Positions 47,120 through 56,262 of a DNA stretch of 64,000 nucleotides are shown here, piece by piece. The DNA lies in the NCBI GenBank assembly GCA_963717255.1, contig CAVQVT010000006.1, positions 62,001 to 126,000 of the forward strand, read 5' to 3'. Under the pieces are notes generated by a model. That model was not told the origin of the DNA, did not search any database, and saw only the letters and a program-made list of their open reading frames with translations. Positions within the stretch are counted from its first letter, which is position 1. Each line of letters begins with the position of its first letter. Position numbers and translations under genes: made by a program. Source of the DNA: CAIYQJ01 sp963717255 (GTDB lineage Bacteria; Chloroflexota; Limnocylindria; Limnocylindrales; CSP1-4).

Positions 47120-49750
47120 ATGGGCGGGACGACCCCCGAGACGACGGCGGCCGCCGTCGTCGTCGAGGCGTCCGATGAGACCGTCGCGGCCGTCGCCGCC
47201 GACGAACCCGCCACCACGAACCCGATCGAGTCCCCGTCGGAGGCCGCGTCCGAGGCGGTCGCCGCCGAGGTCGCAGCCGTCGCAGCGGAGGAGGCCGCCG
47301 TCGAGCTCGCCACCGAGGTGGCCGACGCGCCCCCGGCCGAGGAGGCCGCGTCCGAGGCGGTCGCCGCCGAGGTCGCAGCCGTCGCAGCGGAGGAGGCCGC
47401 CGTCGAGCTCGCCACCGAAGTGGCCGACGCGCCCCCGGCCGAGGAGGCCGTCGAGGCGACCGTCGAGGAGATCGCGGCGGCACCCCCGGCCGCCGACCGG
47501 CCGGAGCCCACGACGATGGACGAGCTGCTCGCCGAGCAGGATGCGGACATCCGGAGCTTCAAGCACGGCGACGTCGTCGAGGGGACCGTCGTGCGGATCG
47601 ACCGCGACGAGATCCTCGTGGACATCGGTGCGAAGAGCGAGGGCGTGGTCAGCAACCGCGAGCTCTACGGGCGCCACGCGGAGACCCAGCCGGCGCTCGA
47701 CGTGGGCGACGTCGTCCTCGTGTACGTGCTCCAGCCCGAGTCGCAGGAGGGCCACGTGGTCCTCTCGCTCCGCCGGGCCGGCCTCGAGCGCAAGTGGCGC
47801 GCGATGCAGGAGCAGTTCGAGACGGGCGCGATCATCGAGGCGCCGGTCATCGACCACAACAAGGGCGGCCTCATCGTCGACTGCGGGATCCGCGGCTTCG
47901 TCCCGATCAGCCAGATCGTGGACTTCCCGCGCCGTCCACAGAACGACCAGCCCCGCGACGCCGCGCAGGAGATCGCCGAGAAGCTCCAGCCGTACGTCGG
48001 CCGGAAGCTCCGGCTCAAGATCCTCGAGGTCAACCGCAAGGCGAACCGCCTCATCCTCTCGGAGAAGGTGGCCCTGTACGAGGAGCGCCGCGAGAAGCGC
48101 GACGAGCTCTTCAGCAGCCTCCAGGTCGGCCAGAAGGTCTCCGGCACTGTCCGGTCGATCGCGCCGTTCGGCGTCTTCATCGACCTCGGTGGGATCGACG
48201 GCCTCGTCCACAAGAGCGAGCTCTCGTGGAACAAGGTCAACAACCCCGAGGCTGGGTACAAGGTCGGCGACACGGTCGAGGCCGAGGTCATCGACATCAA
48301 CCACGAGCGGGGACGGATCAGCCTCTCGATCCGCCGGCTCCAGCCGGACCCGTGGCACTCGACCGTCGCGGACTTCAAGGTCGGTGACGTCATCGACGGC
48401 ACCGTGACGAAGCTCGTGAACTTCGGCGCGTTCGTCCGCGTGCGCGATGGGCTCGAGGGCCTCATCCACATCAGCGAGCTTTCGCACCAGCGCGTCGCTC
48501 ACCCGGGCGACGTCGTGCGCGAGGGTCAGACGCTCAAGCTCAAGATCATCAGCCTCGACTCCGAGCGCCATCGCCTGGGCCTCAGCCTCAAGCAGGCCGA
48601 GGAGGCTCCGGCCCGCCCGGCGTCGTCCGAGGCCCCGCGGCCGCGGCGGCCGCGCGAGGACCGCGGCTACACCATGGCCGACGCGGTCCAGGAGCCCGAG
48701 GGCGGGATCGACAACACGCTCGCGTCCGCATTCGCCCAAGTCCGCCAGGCGATCGTCGCCAGCGAGACCGAGGGTTCGACCACCGAGGTCGCCGACGAGG
48801 CGGCCGCCGACGCATACGTCGCCGAGGTCGTCGCCGAGGAGGCCGTCGCCGAAGCGGTCGTCGCCGAGGTCGTCGCCGAGGAGGCCGTCGCCGAAGCGGT
48901 CGACGCCGAGGTCGTCGCCGAGGAGGCGGTGGTCGACGCCGAGGTCGCCGAGGAGGTGGCCGAGGAGGTCGCCGAGGAGGCGGTGGTCGCCGAGGTGATC
49001 GCCGGCGTCGCGGTCGAGGAGGCCGCCACCGCCGAGGTCACGGCCGAGGCCGCCCAGGCGGTCGCCGACCTGCGCGTCGAGGATGCGGCTGAGGCGATCG
49101 TCGAGGCCGAGGTCGCGACCGACGTCGCGAAGACCCTCGAGGCGGAGGCCCTCGTCGCCGCCGTCGAGGCCGCCGAGGCCGAGGAGGTCGCCGAGGAGGC
49201 GGCCGCCATCGCCGCGGTCGCGGAGGACGCCGCAGCAGCGGCGATCCTCGACGAGTCTGTGCCGGAGGCCGAGGCGGAGGCTGCCGTGGAGGCTGCCCTC
49301 GAGGCGGAGGAGGTCGCCGACGAGGCGGCCGCCGACGCGTATGTCGCCGAGGAGGTGGCCGAGGAAGCCGTCACCGAGGCCGTCGTGGCCGACGTCGTCG
49401 CGGAGGCCGCGACGGAAGAGGCGGTCGACTCCGTCGCCGAGGCCGTGCTCGCGTCAGACGCGGCCGAGGAGATCGCTGCCGACGCGTACGTCGCCGAAGA
49501 GGTGGCCGTGGTCGCCGAGGTCGTCGCCGAGGAGGCCGTCGCCGACGCATACGTGGCCGAGGTCGTCGCCGAGGAGGCCGTCGCCGACGCATACGTGGCC
49601 GAGGTCGTCGCCGAGGAGGCCGTCGCCGACGCATACGTGGCCGAGGTCGTCGCCGAGGAGGCGGTGGTGGAGGCCGTAGTGGAGGCCGAGGTCGCCGAGG
49701 AGGTGGCCGAGGTCGCACAGAAGGCCAGCAAGCCCACGAAGAAGCGCTGA
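47120..49750 (+). CDS. rpsA: Ribosomal protein S1 with long Ala/Glu/Val repeat tails
   Basis: 876 residues. The middle (about 146-496) has four S1 OB-fold domains: FKHGDVVEGTVVRIDRDEI, FETGAIIEAPVIDHNKGG, LQVGQKVSGTVRSIAPFGVF and FKVGDVIDGTVTKLVNFGAF, each ending in a VVLSLRRA-type strand. S1 brings mRNA to the 30S subunit. Domain 2 resembles the ribosome-binding and domains 3-4 the RNA-binding repeats. Flanking it are an N-terminal region of 145 residues with a 34-residue duplication and a C-terminal region of 380 residues built from Ala, Glu, Val and Asp (AEVVAEEAVADAYV units), ending in a basic KASKPTKKR. Start is ATG 47120 with GAGGAG close before; TTG 47105 is an alternative. A hairpin terminator follows. 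Confidence 0.88.
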   Translation: MGGTTPETTAAAVVVEASDETVAAVAADEPATTNPIESPSEAASEAVAAEVAAVAAEEAAVELATEVADAPPAEEAASEAVAAEVAAVAAEEAAVELATEVADAPPAEEAVEATVEEIAAAPPAADRPEPTTMDELLAEQDADIRSFKHGDVVEGTVVRIDRDEILVDIGAKSEGVVSNRELYGRHAETQPALDVGDVVLVYVLQPESQEGHVVLSLRRAGLERKWRAMQEQFETGAIIEAPVIDHNKGGLIVDCGIRGFVPISQIVDFPRRPQNDQPRDAAQEIAEKLQPYVGRKLRLKILEVNRKANRLILSEKVALYEERREKRDELFSSLQVGQKVSGTVRSIAPFGVFIDLGGIDGLVHKSELSWNKVNNPEAGYKVGDTVEAEVIDINHERGRISLSIRRLQPDPWHSTVADFKVGDVIDGTVTKLVNFGAFVRVRDGLEGLIHISELSHQRVAHPGDVVREGQTLKLKIISLDSERHRLGLSLKQAEEAPARPASSEAPRPRRPREDRGYTMADAVQEPEGGIDNTLASAFAQVRQAIVASETEGSTTEVADEAAADAYVAEVVAEEAVAEAVVAEVVAEEAVAEAVDAEVVAEEAVVDAEVAEEVAEEVAEEAVVAEVIAGVAVEEAATAEVTAEAAQAVADLRVEDAAEAIVEAEVATDVAKTLEAEALVAAVEAAEAEEVAEEAAAIAAVAEDAAAAAILDESVPEAEAEAAVEAALEAEEVADEAAADAYVAEEVAEEAVTEAVVADVVAEAATEEAVDSVAEAVLASDAAEEIAADAYVAEEVAVVAEVVAEEAVADAYVAEVVAEEAVADAYVAEVVAEEAVADAYVAEVVAEEAVVEAVVEAEVAEEVAEVAQKASKPTKKR
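47240..47443 (+). repeat. 102-bp in-frame duplication in rpsA
   Basis: Two copies, 47240-47341 and 47342-47443, nearly identical (one G/A difference seen). Each encodes 34 Ala/Glu/Val residues. Confidence 0.85.
49514..49663 (+). repeat. 42-bp tandem repeat in the rpsA 3' part
   Basis: Copies at 49514-49555, 49556-49597 and 49598-49639 and a partial one after. Each encodes the 14 residues AEVVAEEAVADAYV. Identical copies mean recent expansion. Looser copies of the same unit extend upstream to about 48800. Confidence 0.9.
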
Positions 49751-49790
49751 CACGCGGGCCGCTCCGGCGGTCCGCCACACGCGACACTCC

Positions 49791-49823
49791 GAGAGGCCCG
49801 CCGGCGTCGCCGGCGGGCCTCTC
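49791..49823 (+). terminator. Hairpin terminator after rpsA
   Basis: Perfect 15-bp stem GAGAGGCCCGCCGGC (49791-49805), loop GTC, and its complement (49809-49823). No T tract. Confidence 0.65.
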
Positions 49824-49874
49824 GACGTCCAGGGATGGGCGCCCGTCCGCCGAACGGGGGGTCCGGGCACGTCG

Positions 49875-49883
49875 TGCTAGCAT
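49875..49883 (+). promoter_or_regulatory. Extended -10 promoter of clpC
   Basis: TG-C-TAGCAT at 49875-49883, 36 bases before the ATG. No heat-shock operator (CIRCE or CtsR) was seen. Confidence 0.45.
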
Positions 49884-49919
49884 GGCGGGACGCCGGGCTC
49901 CGGCGCACCTATCGCACGG

Positions 49920-52406
49920 ATGTTCGACTGGATGGACCGCTTCGACAAGTTCACGGATCGTGCGCGCAAGGTCCTGACGCTGGCGCAGGACGAGGCGCAG
50001 CGGTTCAACCACAACTACATCGGGACGGAGCACCTGCTCCTCGGCCTCGTCCGCGAGGGCGAGGGCGTCGCCGCGCGCGTCCTCGAGAACATGAACGTCG
50101 AGCTGCCGAAGGTCCGGACGGCCGTCGAGTTCATCATCGGGCGCGGCGACCGACCGGTCGTCGGCGAGGTGGGGCTCACCCCGCGCGCCAAGCGCGTCAT
50201 CGAGCTCGCGATCGACGAGGCACGTCGGCTCGGGCACAACTACATCGGGACGGAGCACCTGTTGCTCGGCCTCGTCCGCGAGGGCGAGGGGATCGCCGCG
50301 GGCGTCCTCGAGTCGCTCGGGGTGAACCTCGACAAGGTCCGCCACGAGGTCATCCGCGTCCTGTCGCAGTCGTCGGCCGCCGGGCCCGCCCAGGAGTCCA
50401 AGCGGGCGAGCCGGACGCCGACCGTCGACCAGCTGGGGATCAATCTCACCGACGCAGCGCGCGCCGGCAAGCTGGACCCGGTGATCGGCCGCGAGAAGGA
50501 GATCGAGCGGGTCATCCAGATCCTCTCGCGCCGCACGAAGAACAACCCTGCGCTCATCGGGGAGCCGGGCGTCGGGAAGACCGCCATCGCCGAGGGCCTC
50601 GCGCATCGCATCGTCTCGGGAGACATCCCGGAGACGCTCGCGGACAAGCGCGTCCTCACGCTGGACATCGGATCGCTCGTCGCCGGGACCAAGTACCGCG
50701 GCGAGTTCGAGGAGCGCCTCAAGAAGATCATCGAGGAGCTGCGGTCCACGAACGACGCGATCCTCTTCATCGACGAGCTCCACACCCTCGTCGGCGCCGG
50801 GGCCGCCGAGGGTGCGATCGACGCGGCGAACATCCTCAAGCCGCCGCTCGCCCGCGGCGAGCTGCAGTGCATCGGCGCCACCACCCTCGACGAGTACCGC
50901 AAGTACATCGAGCGCGACGCCGCCCTCGAGCGCCGCTTCCAGCCGGTCATGGTGGACGAGCCGACGCTGGAGCAGACCATCGAGATCCTCTTCGGGGTGA
51001 AGGACCGCTACGAGCAGCACCACCGGGTGATCATCACGGACGAGGCGATCCGCGCCGCCGTGGACCTCTCGATCCGGTACATCACGGACCGCCACCTGCC
51101 GGACAAGGCCATCGACCTCATCGACGAGGCTTCGTCCCGCGTCCGCCTTCGCTACGCCTCGCCGCCGCCGCCGCTCCGCGAGGCCCAGAAGGAGCTCGAG
51201 CGCGTCCTCCGCGACAAGGAAGCCGCCGTGAGCGCGCAGGAGTACGACGACGCGTCGGCCGCCCGCGAGCAGGAGGACGAGCTCCGCGCACGGGTGGACC
51301 AGCTCCGGAAGGAGTGGAAGGACGCCGTCGACGCCGAGCAGCCGAAGGTGGACGACGAGGAGATCGCCCACGTCGTCTCGATGTGGACCGGGATCCCCGT
51401 GACCCGCATCGCGCAGGAGGAATCCCAGCGCCTGCTCCACATGGAGGACTCGCTGCACGGCCGCGTCATCGGCCAGCAGGAGGCGATCGAGATCGTCTCG
51501 CGCGCCGTCCGCCGCGCCCGGGCCGGTCTGAAGGACCCCAAGCGGCCGATCGGCTCCTTCATCTTCCTCGGCCCCACGGGTGTCGGGAAGACCGAGCTCG
51601 CCAAGGCCCTCGCCGAGTTCATGTTCGGCTCCGAGGACACGCTCATCAAGATCGACATGAGCGAGTTCATGGAGCGCCACAACGTGAGCCGTCTCGTGGG
51701 CGCCCCTCCCGGCTACGTCGGCTTCGACGAGGGAGGGCAGCTCACGGAGGCCGTGCGGCGGAAGAGCTACGCGGTCATCCTCCTCGACGAGGTCGAGAAG
51801 GCGCACCCGGAGGTCTTCAACATCCTCCTGCAGATCCTGGAGGACGGGCACCTCTCGGACGCGAAGGGCCGCCGGGTGGACTTCCGGAACACGATCATCA
51901 TCATGACCTCGAACCTCGGCGCGAAGCAGCTGCAGACGAACTCCGCCCTCGGCTTCCGCCGCATCGGCGAGACCGAATCCGAGCGGCAGCAGATGAGCTA
52001 CGAGCTGATGCGCGAGAAGGTCACGGCCGAGCTGAAGCAGTCGTTCCGTCCGGAGTTCCTCAACCGGATCGACGCGACCGTCGTCTTCCGGTCGCTGACC
52101 GTGGAGGAGATCCGCGAGATCGTGGACCTGATGCTCGCGCGCGTGCGCGACCGGCTACGCGCGCAGGACATCACGCTCGAGGTCACGCAGGCAGCGAAGG
52201 ACCACATCATCGGCCTGGGGTACGACGCGGCCTACGGCGCGCGGCCACTCCGCCGGGCGATCCAGAACACGATCGAGGACCCGCTCGCGGAGCAGCTGTT
52301 GCTCGGCCGCTACGTGCCGGGCGACGCGATCGTCGTCGACCGCGACCCCGAGGCGGGCCTGACGATCCACGCGGCCGCGGAGAAGACGCCGGTCGAGGCC
52401 CTCTAG
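49920..52406 (+). CDS. clpC: ATP-dependent Clp protease ATP-binding subunit ClpC
   Basis: 828 residues. Two N-terminal Clp repeats (NHNYIGTEHLLLGLVREGEG twice, starting near residues 35 and 105), first AAA domain with GEPGVGKT (about 215), middle coiled part with the UVR-like KEAAVSAQEYDDASAARE, second AAA domain with GPTGVGKTELAKALAEF (about 551), DMSEFMERHNVSRLVGAPP, the ClpP-binding loop zone LGF and FLNRIDATVVFRSL. It unfolds substrates and feeds them to ClpP. The start has no Shine-Dalgarno sequence. radA follows after 13 bases, as in Firmicutes and Actinobacteria (clpC-radA). Confidence 0.96.
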   Translation: MFDWMDRFDKFTDRARKVLTLAQDEAQRFNHNYIGTEHLLLGLVREGEGVAARVLENMNVELPKVRTAVEFIIGRGDRPVVGEVGLTPRAKRVIELAIDEARRLGHNYIGTEHLLLGLVREGEGIAAGVLESLGVNLDKVRHEVIRVLSQSSAAGPAQESKRASRTPTVDQLGINLTDAARAGKLDPVIGREKEIERVIQILSRRTKNNPALIGEPGVGKTAIAEGLAHRIVSGDIPETLADKRVLTLDIGSLVAGTKYRGEFEERLKKIIEELRSTNDAILFIDELHTLVGAGAAEGAIDAANILKPPLARGELQCIGATTLDEYRKYIERDAALERRFQPVMVDEPTLEQTIEILFGVKDRYEQHHRVIITDEAIRAAVDLSIRYITDRHLPDKAIDLIDEASSRVRLRYASPPPPLREAQKELERVLRDKEAAVSAQEYDDASAAREQEDELRARVDQLRKEWKDAVDAEQPKVDDEEIAHVVSMWTGIPVTRIAQEESQRLLHMEDSLHGRVIGQQEAIEIVSRAVRRARAGLKDPKRPIGSFIFLGPTGVGKTELAKALAEFMFGSEDTLIKIDMSEFMERHNVSRLVGAPPGYVGFDEGGQLTEAVRRKSYAVILLDEVEKAHPEVFNILLQILEDGHLSDAKGRRVDFRNTIIIMTSNLGAKQLQTNSALGFRRIGETESERQQMSYELMREKVTAELKQSFRPEFLNRIDATVVFRSLTVEEIREIVDLMLARVRDRLRAQDITLEVTQAAKDHIIGLGYDAAYGARPLRRAIQNTIEDPLAEQLLLGRYVPGDAIVVDRDPEAGLTIHAAAEKTPVEAL

Positions 52407-52419
52407 GCGAGGGGTTCGC

Positions 52420-53850
52420 GTGTCGCCGGCACGCCCGCGCTCGGAGACGAGGTACGTCTGTCAGACGTGCGCGGCCGAGCAGCTGCGCTGGGAGGGCCAG
52501 TGCCGCGCGTGCGGCGCGTGGAACTCGCTCGTCGAGACGGTGGCCGAGCGGGCCCCGGCGCGGCGCGCCTCGACCGGGTCCGCCACCGGCGTGGTCGCGC
52601 CGGTGGCGCTCCGCGACGTCGAGGAGCCCGAGCGCCCGCGCCGGCCGGTCGGGATCGCGGAGATGGACCGGGTCCTCGGCGGTGGCCTCGTCCCGGGGTC
52701 GGTCGTCCTCGTCGGTGGGGAGCCCGGGATCGGCAAGTCCACGCTCGTCCTCCAGGCGGCGGCGGGCGTCGTCGCGTCCGGCGGCGACGTTCTGTACGCG
52801 TCCGGCGAGGAATCCCCGGCGCAGGTCCGCCTCCGCGCGTCACGGCTGGGGCTGCTCGCGACGGCCGCCGCCGAGCGGGTGCGCCTGCTCGCGGAGAGCG
52901 AGGTCGGCAGGATCGTGGACGCGGCGCGTGAGACATCGCCGACCCTGCTCGTCGTGGACTCGATCCAGACCGCGACCACGGATGAGCTCGATGGGCCGGC
53001 CGGGAGCGTCGGCCAGGTCCGCCAGTCGGCCCTGCGGCTGTCGGAGCTCGCGAAGGACAGCCGGACGGCGGTCATCCTCGTCGGGCACGTCACGAAGGAC
53101 GGCACGCTCGCCGGCCCCAAGACCCTCGAGCACCTCGTCGACGCGGTCCTCACCCTCGAGGGCGAGCGGTACGCCGCGCTCCGCATCCTGCGTACGGTGA
53201 AGAACCGCTTCGGCTCGACCGACGAGGTCGGCGTCTTCGAGATGCGCGAGGACGGCCTCGCCGAGGTCGCGGACCCGGCGCGCGCGTTCCTCGCGGAGCA
53301 CGAGGCCGACGCTCCCGGCAGCGTCGTCGTCCCCACGATGGAGGGGACGCGCCCGCTGCTCGTCGAGGTGCAGGCACTCGTCGCCCCGGCGGGATACGGG
53401 AGCCCCAGGCGGACGGCCGCCGGCCTCGACCCGAACCGTCTCGCGCTGCTGGTCGCCGTCCTCGCGCGGCGCGCCGGCGTTGGCCTCGGGTCGCACGACG
53501 TCTACGCCAACCTCGCGGGCGGTCTCCACGTGGACGAGCCCGCGACCGACCTCGCGCTGGCCGCCGCGCTCGCCTCCTCGCTCCGCGACCGGGCGATCGA
53601 CCGGGGCACGGTCGCCGTCGGCGAGGTCGGCCTCCTCGGCGAGCTGCGGCCGGTCGCCGGCCTCGAGCGCCGCCTGCGCGAGGCCGGACGCCTCGGCTTC
53701 CGTCGCGCCGTGGTGCCCCGCGGCGGGCGGGCCGCGGCGATCGACGTGCCCGGGCTCGAGGTCGTCGCCGTCGGATCCGTCCGCGAGGCGCTCGAGGTCC
53801 TCCTGGCTCCGGCACCGCCGGCGGACGAGTCTCGCTCCGGGCGAGCGTGA
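52420..53850 (+). CDS. radA: DNA repair protein RadA
   Basis: 476 residues. Zinc finger CQTCAAEQLRWEGQCRACG, RecA-type ATPase with GGEPGIGKSTLVLQAA (about 99-108) and VVDSIQTATTDELDG, the RadA signature VKNRFGSTDEVGVFEM and a Lon-protease-like C-terminal domain (AGYGSPRRTAAGLDPNRLA, VYANLAGGLHVDEPATDLA, EVGLLGELRPV). Its helicase activity supports branch migration in recombination. GTG 52420 is 13 bases after clpC. Confidence 0.96.
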   Translation: MSPARPRSETRYVCQTCAAEQLRWEGQCRACGAWNSLVETVAERAPARRASTGSATGVVAPVALRDVEEPERPRRPVGIAEMDRVLGGGLVPGSVVLVGGEPGIGKSTLVLQAAAGVVASGGDVLYASGEESPAQVRLRASRLGLLATAAAERVRLLAESEVGRIVDAARETSPTLLVVDSIQTATTDELDGPAGSVGQVRQSALRLSELAKDSRTAVILVGHVTKDGTLAGPKTLEHLVDAVLTLEGERYAALRILRTVKNRFGSTDEVGVFEMREDGLAEVADPARAFLAEHEADAPGSVVVPTMEGTRPLLVEVQALVAPAGYGSPRRTAAGLDPNRLALLVAVLARRAGVGLGSHDVYANLAGGLHVDEPATDLALAAALASSLRDRAIDRGTVAVGEVGLLGELRPVAGLERRLREAGRLGFRRAVVPRGGRAAAIDVPGLEVVAVGSVREALEVLLAPAPPADESRSGRA

Positions 53851-53854
53851 GCGA

Positions 53855-53863
53855 TGGTAGGCT
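53855..53863 (+). promoter_or_regulatory. Extended -10 promoter of the PIN/TRAM gene
   Basis: TG-G-TAGGCT at 53855-53863 just after the radA stop; 52-base leader. Confidence 0.45.
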
Positions 53864-53915
53864 CACCCTCAGCCCGCGCACCCGCGCGTGACCCTGCCAC
53901 GAGTCCCTCTGCCCC

Positions 53916-54965
53916 GTGATCCGGATCATCCGCATCGCCGGCGCCGCGCTCGGAGCGCTCGTCGGCCTCGCGCTCGTCTCGCTGACCTCGCTCGCCGGAC
54001 AGTCCTCCGGCGGAGCGCTCGTCGCGGCGTGGGTCGTGGCGTGGACGGTGCTGGGTTTCGCGGTCCTGCCGTACCTGACCGTCGTGCCGGCCGCGTGGCT
54101 CGTGAGGGAGGTCCAGCGGCTCTCGACCACGGAGTTCGTGTTCGCGATCATCGGCCTCCTCATCGGCCTCCTCATGGGGCTGCTTCTCGGTGTCCCCCTG
54201 TCGGCCCTCCCGGCGCCCGAGGGGACCTGGCTGCCGCTCGCTGTCTCGATCACGCTCGGCCTCGGCATGATGGGGCTCATGCTCGCGAAGAGGGAGGACC
54301 TCGTCTCGGCGGCGGAGGCGGCCGGGCTGGTCCGCCACCCGGCCCCGCCGGAGGAGCGGTCCGCCGCGGGCCCGCGGATCGTCGTCGATACCAGCGCGAT
54401 CATCGACGGGCGCGTCGCGGACATCACGGACGCAGGGTTCCTCTACGGCCGCCTGGTGATCTCGCGCGCCGTCCTCGACGAGATCCAGCGGATCGCGGAC
54501 AGCTCGGACACGCTCCGGCGGAACCGCGGCCGCCGGGGGCTCGAGATCCTCGCCCGGCTGCAGAAGGACGAGCGGGCCACCGTGGAGATCGTCGACGACG
54601 CGAACCCGTCGATCGCAGAAGTCGACCAGAAGCTGGTCGCGCTGGCGTCCTCGATGGACCGCCTCATCCTGACGAACGACTTCAACCTCAACCGCGTGGC
54701 CGAGCTCCAGGGGGTGCGGGTCCTCAACGTGAACGGGCTCGCCAACGCCGTGAAGCCCGCCCTCCTGCCCGGCGAGGTGCTCCATGTCCGGGTCATCCAG
54801 GAGGGCAAGGAGGCGGGCCAGGGGGTCGGCTTCCTCGACGACGGCACGATGATCGTCGTGGAGGGGGGCGCCCGACTGATCGACCGCGACGTCGACGTGA
54901 CCGTCACCCGCGTCCTGCAGACCGTCGCGGGGCGGATGATCTTCTCGCAGCACCGTGCCGACTGA
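53916..54965 (+). CDS. Membrane PIN/TRAM-domain protein (YacL family)
   Basis: 349 residues. Four membrane helices in the first 130 residues (ALGALVGLALVSL, ALVAAWVVAWTVLGFAVL, FVFAIIGLLIGLLMGLLLGV, LAVSITLGLGMMGLML), then a PIN nuclease domain with VVDTSAIIDGRVADI (about 156), LDEIQRIADSSD, LVALASSMD and LILTNDFNLNRVAEL, which keep the acidic metal ligands, and a C-terminal TRAM (VLHVRVIQEGKEAGQGVGFL). YacL-type proteins sit near radA, ispD and cysS in Firmicutes too; they are presumed RNases at the membrane. GTG 53916; the end overlaps ispDF by 11 bases. Confidence 0.9.
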   Translation: MIRIIRIAGAALGALVGLALVSLTSLAGQSSGGALVAAWVVAWTVLGFAVLPYLTVVPAAWLVREVQRLSTTEFVFAIIGLLIGLLMGLLLGVPLSALPAPEGTWLPLAVSITLGLGMMGLMLAKREDLVSAAEAAGLVRHPAPPEERSAAGPRIVVDTSAIIDGRVADITDAGFLYGRLVISRAVLDEIQRIADSSDTLRRNRGRRGLEILARLQKDERATVEIVDDANPSIAEVDQKLVALASSMDRLILTNDFNLNRVAELQGVRVLNVNGLANAVKPALLPGEVLHVRVIQEGKEAGQGVGFLDDGTMIVVEGGARLIDRDVDVTVTRVLQTVAGRMIFSQHRAD

Positions 54966-56262
54966 CGCGGGGGACGAGGTCCCGGCCGGGGTCGACGCGA
55001 TCGTCGTGGCGGCCGGCGTGAGCACGCGCATGGCGGGCGAGGACAAGCTCGCAGCGACCGTCGGGGGCCGCCCGCTCCTCGCATGGACGCTCGCGGCGAT
55101 CGCGACCGCCCCGCGGGTGGAGCGGATCGTCCTCGTCGCGCCACCCGAGCGCGCCGCCTGGCTCGCCGATCGGGGATGGCTCCCGCCCGCGGTCGTCGCG
55201 ACCGTGGAGGGGGGCTCCCGGCGGCAGGAGTCGGTCGCATCCGGCCTTGCCGCGCTCGACGCGCTGGATGCCGCCGGCCTGGGGCCTTCGGGCGGCGGCA
55301 CGGACACGGCCGGAGGGTCGGGTGACCGCGTCGTCCTCGTCCACGATGGTGCGCGCCCGATCGTGCCGCCGGCGCTGGTCGAGCGCGTGATCGCGGCCGC
55401 CGCGCGCCATGGCGCCGCGATCCCCGTGACCCCGGTCGTCGAGACCCTGAAGCGGATCGACGGCGAGCTCGTCACGGGCACGGTGGACCGGACGGCGCTC
55501 GGCGCGTCCCAGACGCCGCAGGGGTTCCGGCGCGCCGCGCTCGCCGCGGCGTTCGCCCGGTTCCCGGCCGCCGGGCCCGAGACGTGGACGGACGAGGCTG
55601 CCCTGCTCGAGGCGTGCAGCATGAGCGTCCACGCCGTCCAGGGAGACCCGACGAACCTGAAGGTGACCTACCCCGACGACCTCGCGCGCGTCGCCGCGCA
55701 CCTGCCGGACCGCGAGACGCCGGGCGTCGCCGCGGCCGACCCCGGTGCGCTCGCAGGCGTGCCCTCGCCCGTCCGCGTGGGGCTGGGCGAGGACCTCCAC
55801 CCGTTCGGCCCGGGCGGGCCGCTCGTGCTCGGCGGCATCGCATTCCCCGGCGCGCCGCGCCTCCACGGCCACTCCGACGGCGACGTCGCGCTCCACGCCG
55901 TCGCCGACGCCCTGCTCGGCGCTGCCGGCCTCGGCGACCTGGGCCGCGTCGCGCCGGCCGGGCCGGAGACCCCGCGCGGGATCGACAGCCGTGCCCTCCT
56001 CGACAGCGTCGCCTCCCTCGTACGTGACGCAGGCTGGTGGCCCGCGTCCGTCGACCTGACGATCACCGGCGCTCGCCCGCGCCTCGGCGCACGGCTCCCG
56101 GAGATCTCCGACGCCATCGCGGCCATCCTCGGCATCCCGGCCGTGCGCGTGAGCGTGAAGGCCTCGACCGGCAACCTCATCGGCCCCGAGGGCGCGGGGC
56201 GCGCGATCGGGGCGCGCGCGATCGCCGTCCTCGTCCCCGCCGCTCCGGAGCCCCGCCCATGA
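54955..56262 (+). CDS. ispDF: Bifunctional MEP cytidylyltransferase / MECDP synthase
   Basis: 435 residues. IspD part (about 10-250): DAIVVAAGVSTRMAGEDKL, EGGSRRQESVASGL, VLVHDGARPIVPP and TPQGFRRAALAAA. IspF part (273-435): VRVGLGEDLHPF with metal Asp and His, HGHSDGDVALHAVADALLGAAGLGDLG, DLTITGARPRL and VSVKASTGNLIG. Steps 3 and 5 of the non-mevalonate isoprenoid pathway on one chain, as in some proteobacteria and actinobacteria. GTG 54955 lies inside the end of the PIN/TRAM gene; the stop overlaps cysS (ATGA). Confidence 0.95.
   Translation: MPTDAGDEVPAGVDAIVVAAGVSTRMAGEDKLAATVGGRPLLAWTLAAIATAPRVERIVLVAPPERAAWLADRGWLPPAVVATVEGGSRRQESVASGLAALDALDAAGLGPSGGGTDTAGGSGDRVVLVHDGARPIVPPALVERVIAAAARHGAAIPVTPVVETLKRIDGELVTGTVDRTALGASQTPQGFRRAALAAAFARFPAAGPETWTDEAALLEACSMSVHAVQGDPTNLKVTYPDDLARVAAHLPDRETPGVAAADPGALAGVPSPVRVGLGEDLHPFGPGGPLVLGGIAFPGAPRLHGHSDGDVALHAVADALLGAAGLGDLGRVAPAGPETPRGIDSRALLDSVASLVRDAGWWPASVDLTITGARPRLGARLPEISDAIAAILGIPAVRVSVKASTGNLIGPEGAGRAIGARAIAVLVPAAPEPRP

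Noticed and set aside
49514..49663. CRISPR array, because of regular 42-bp repeats
   Set aside because: Repeats are directly adjacent with no unique spacers and lie in frame in rpsA; no cas genes are near.
48667..49908. A Ser/Thr/Ala-rich minus-strand frame (adhesin-like) opposite the rpsA tail
   Set aside because: It is the mirror of the Ala/Glu/Val codon repeats on the other strand, with no signal peptide.
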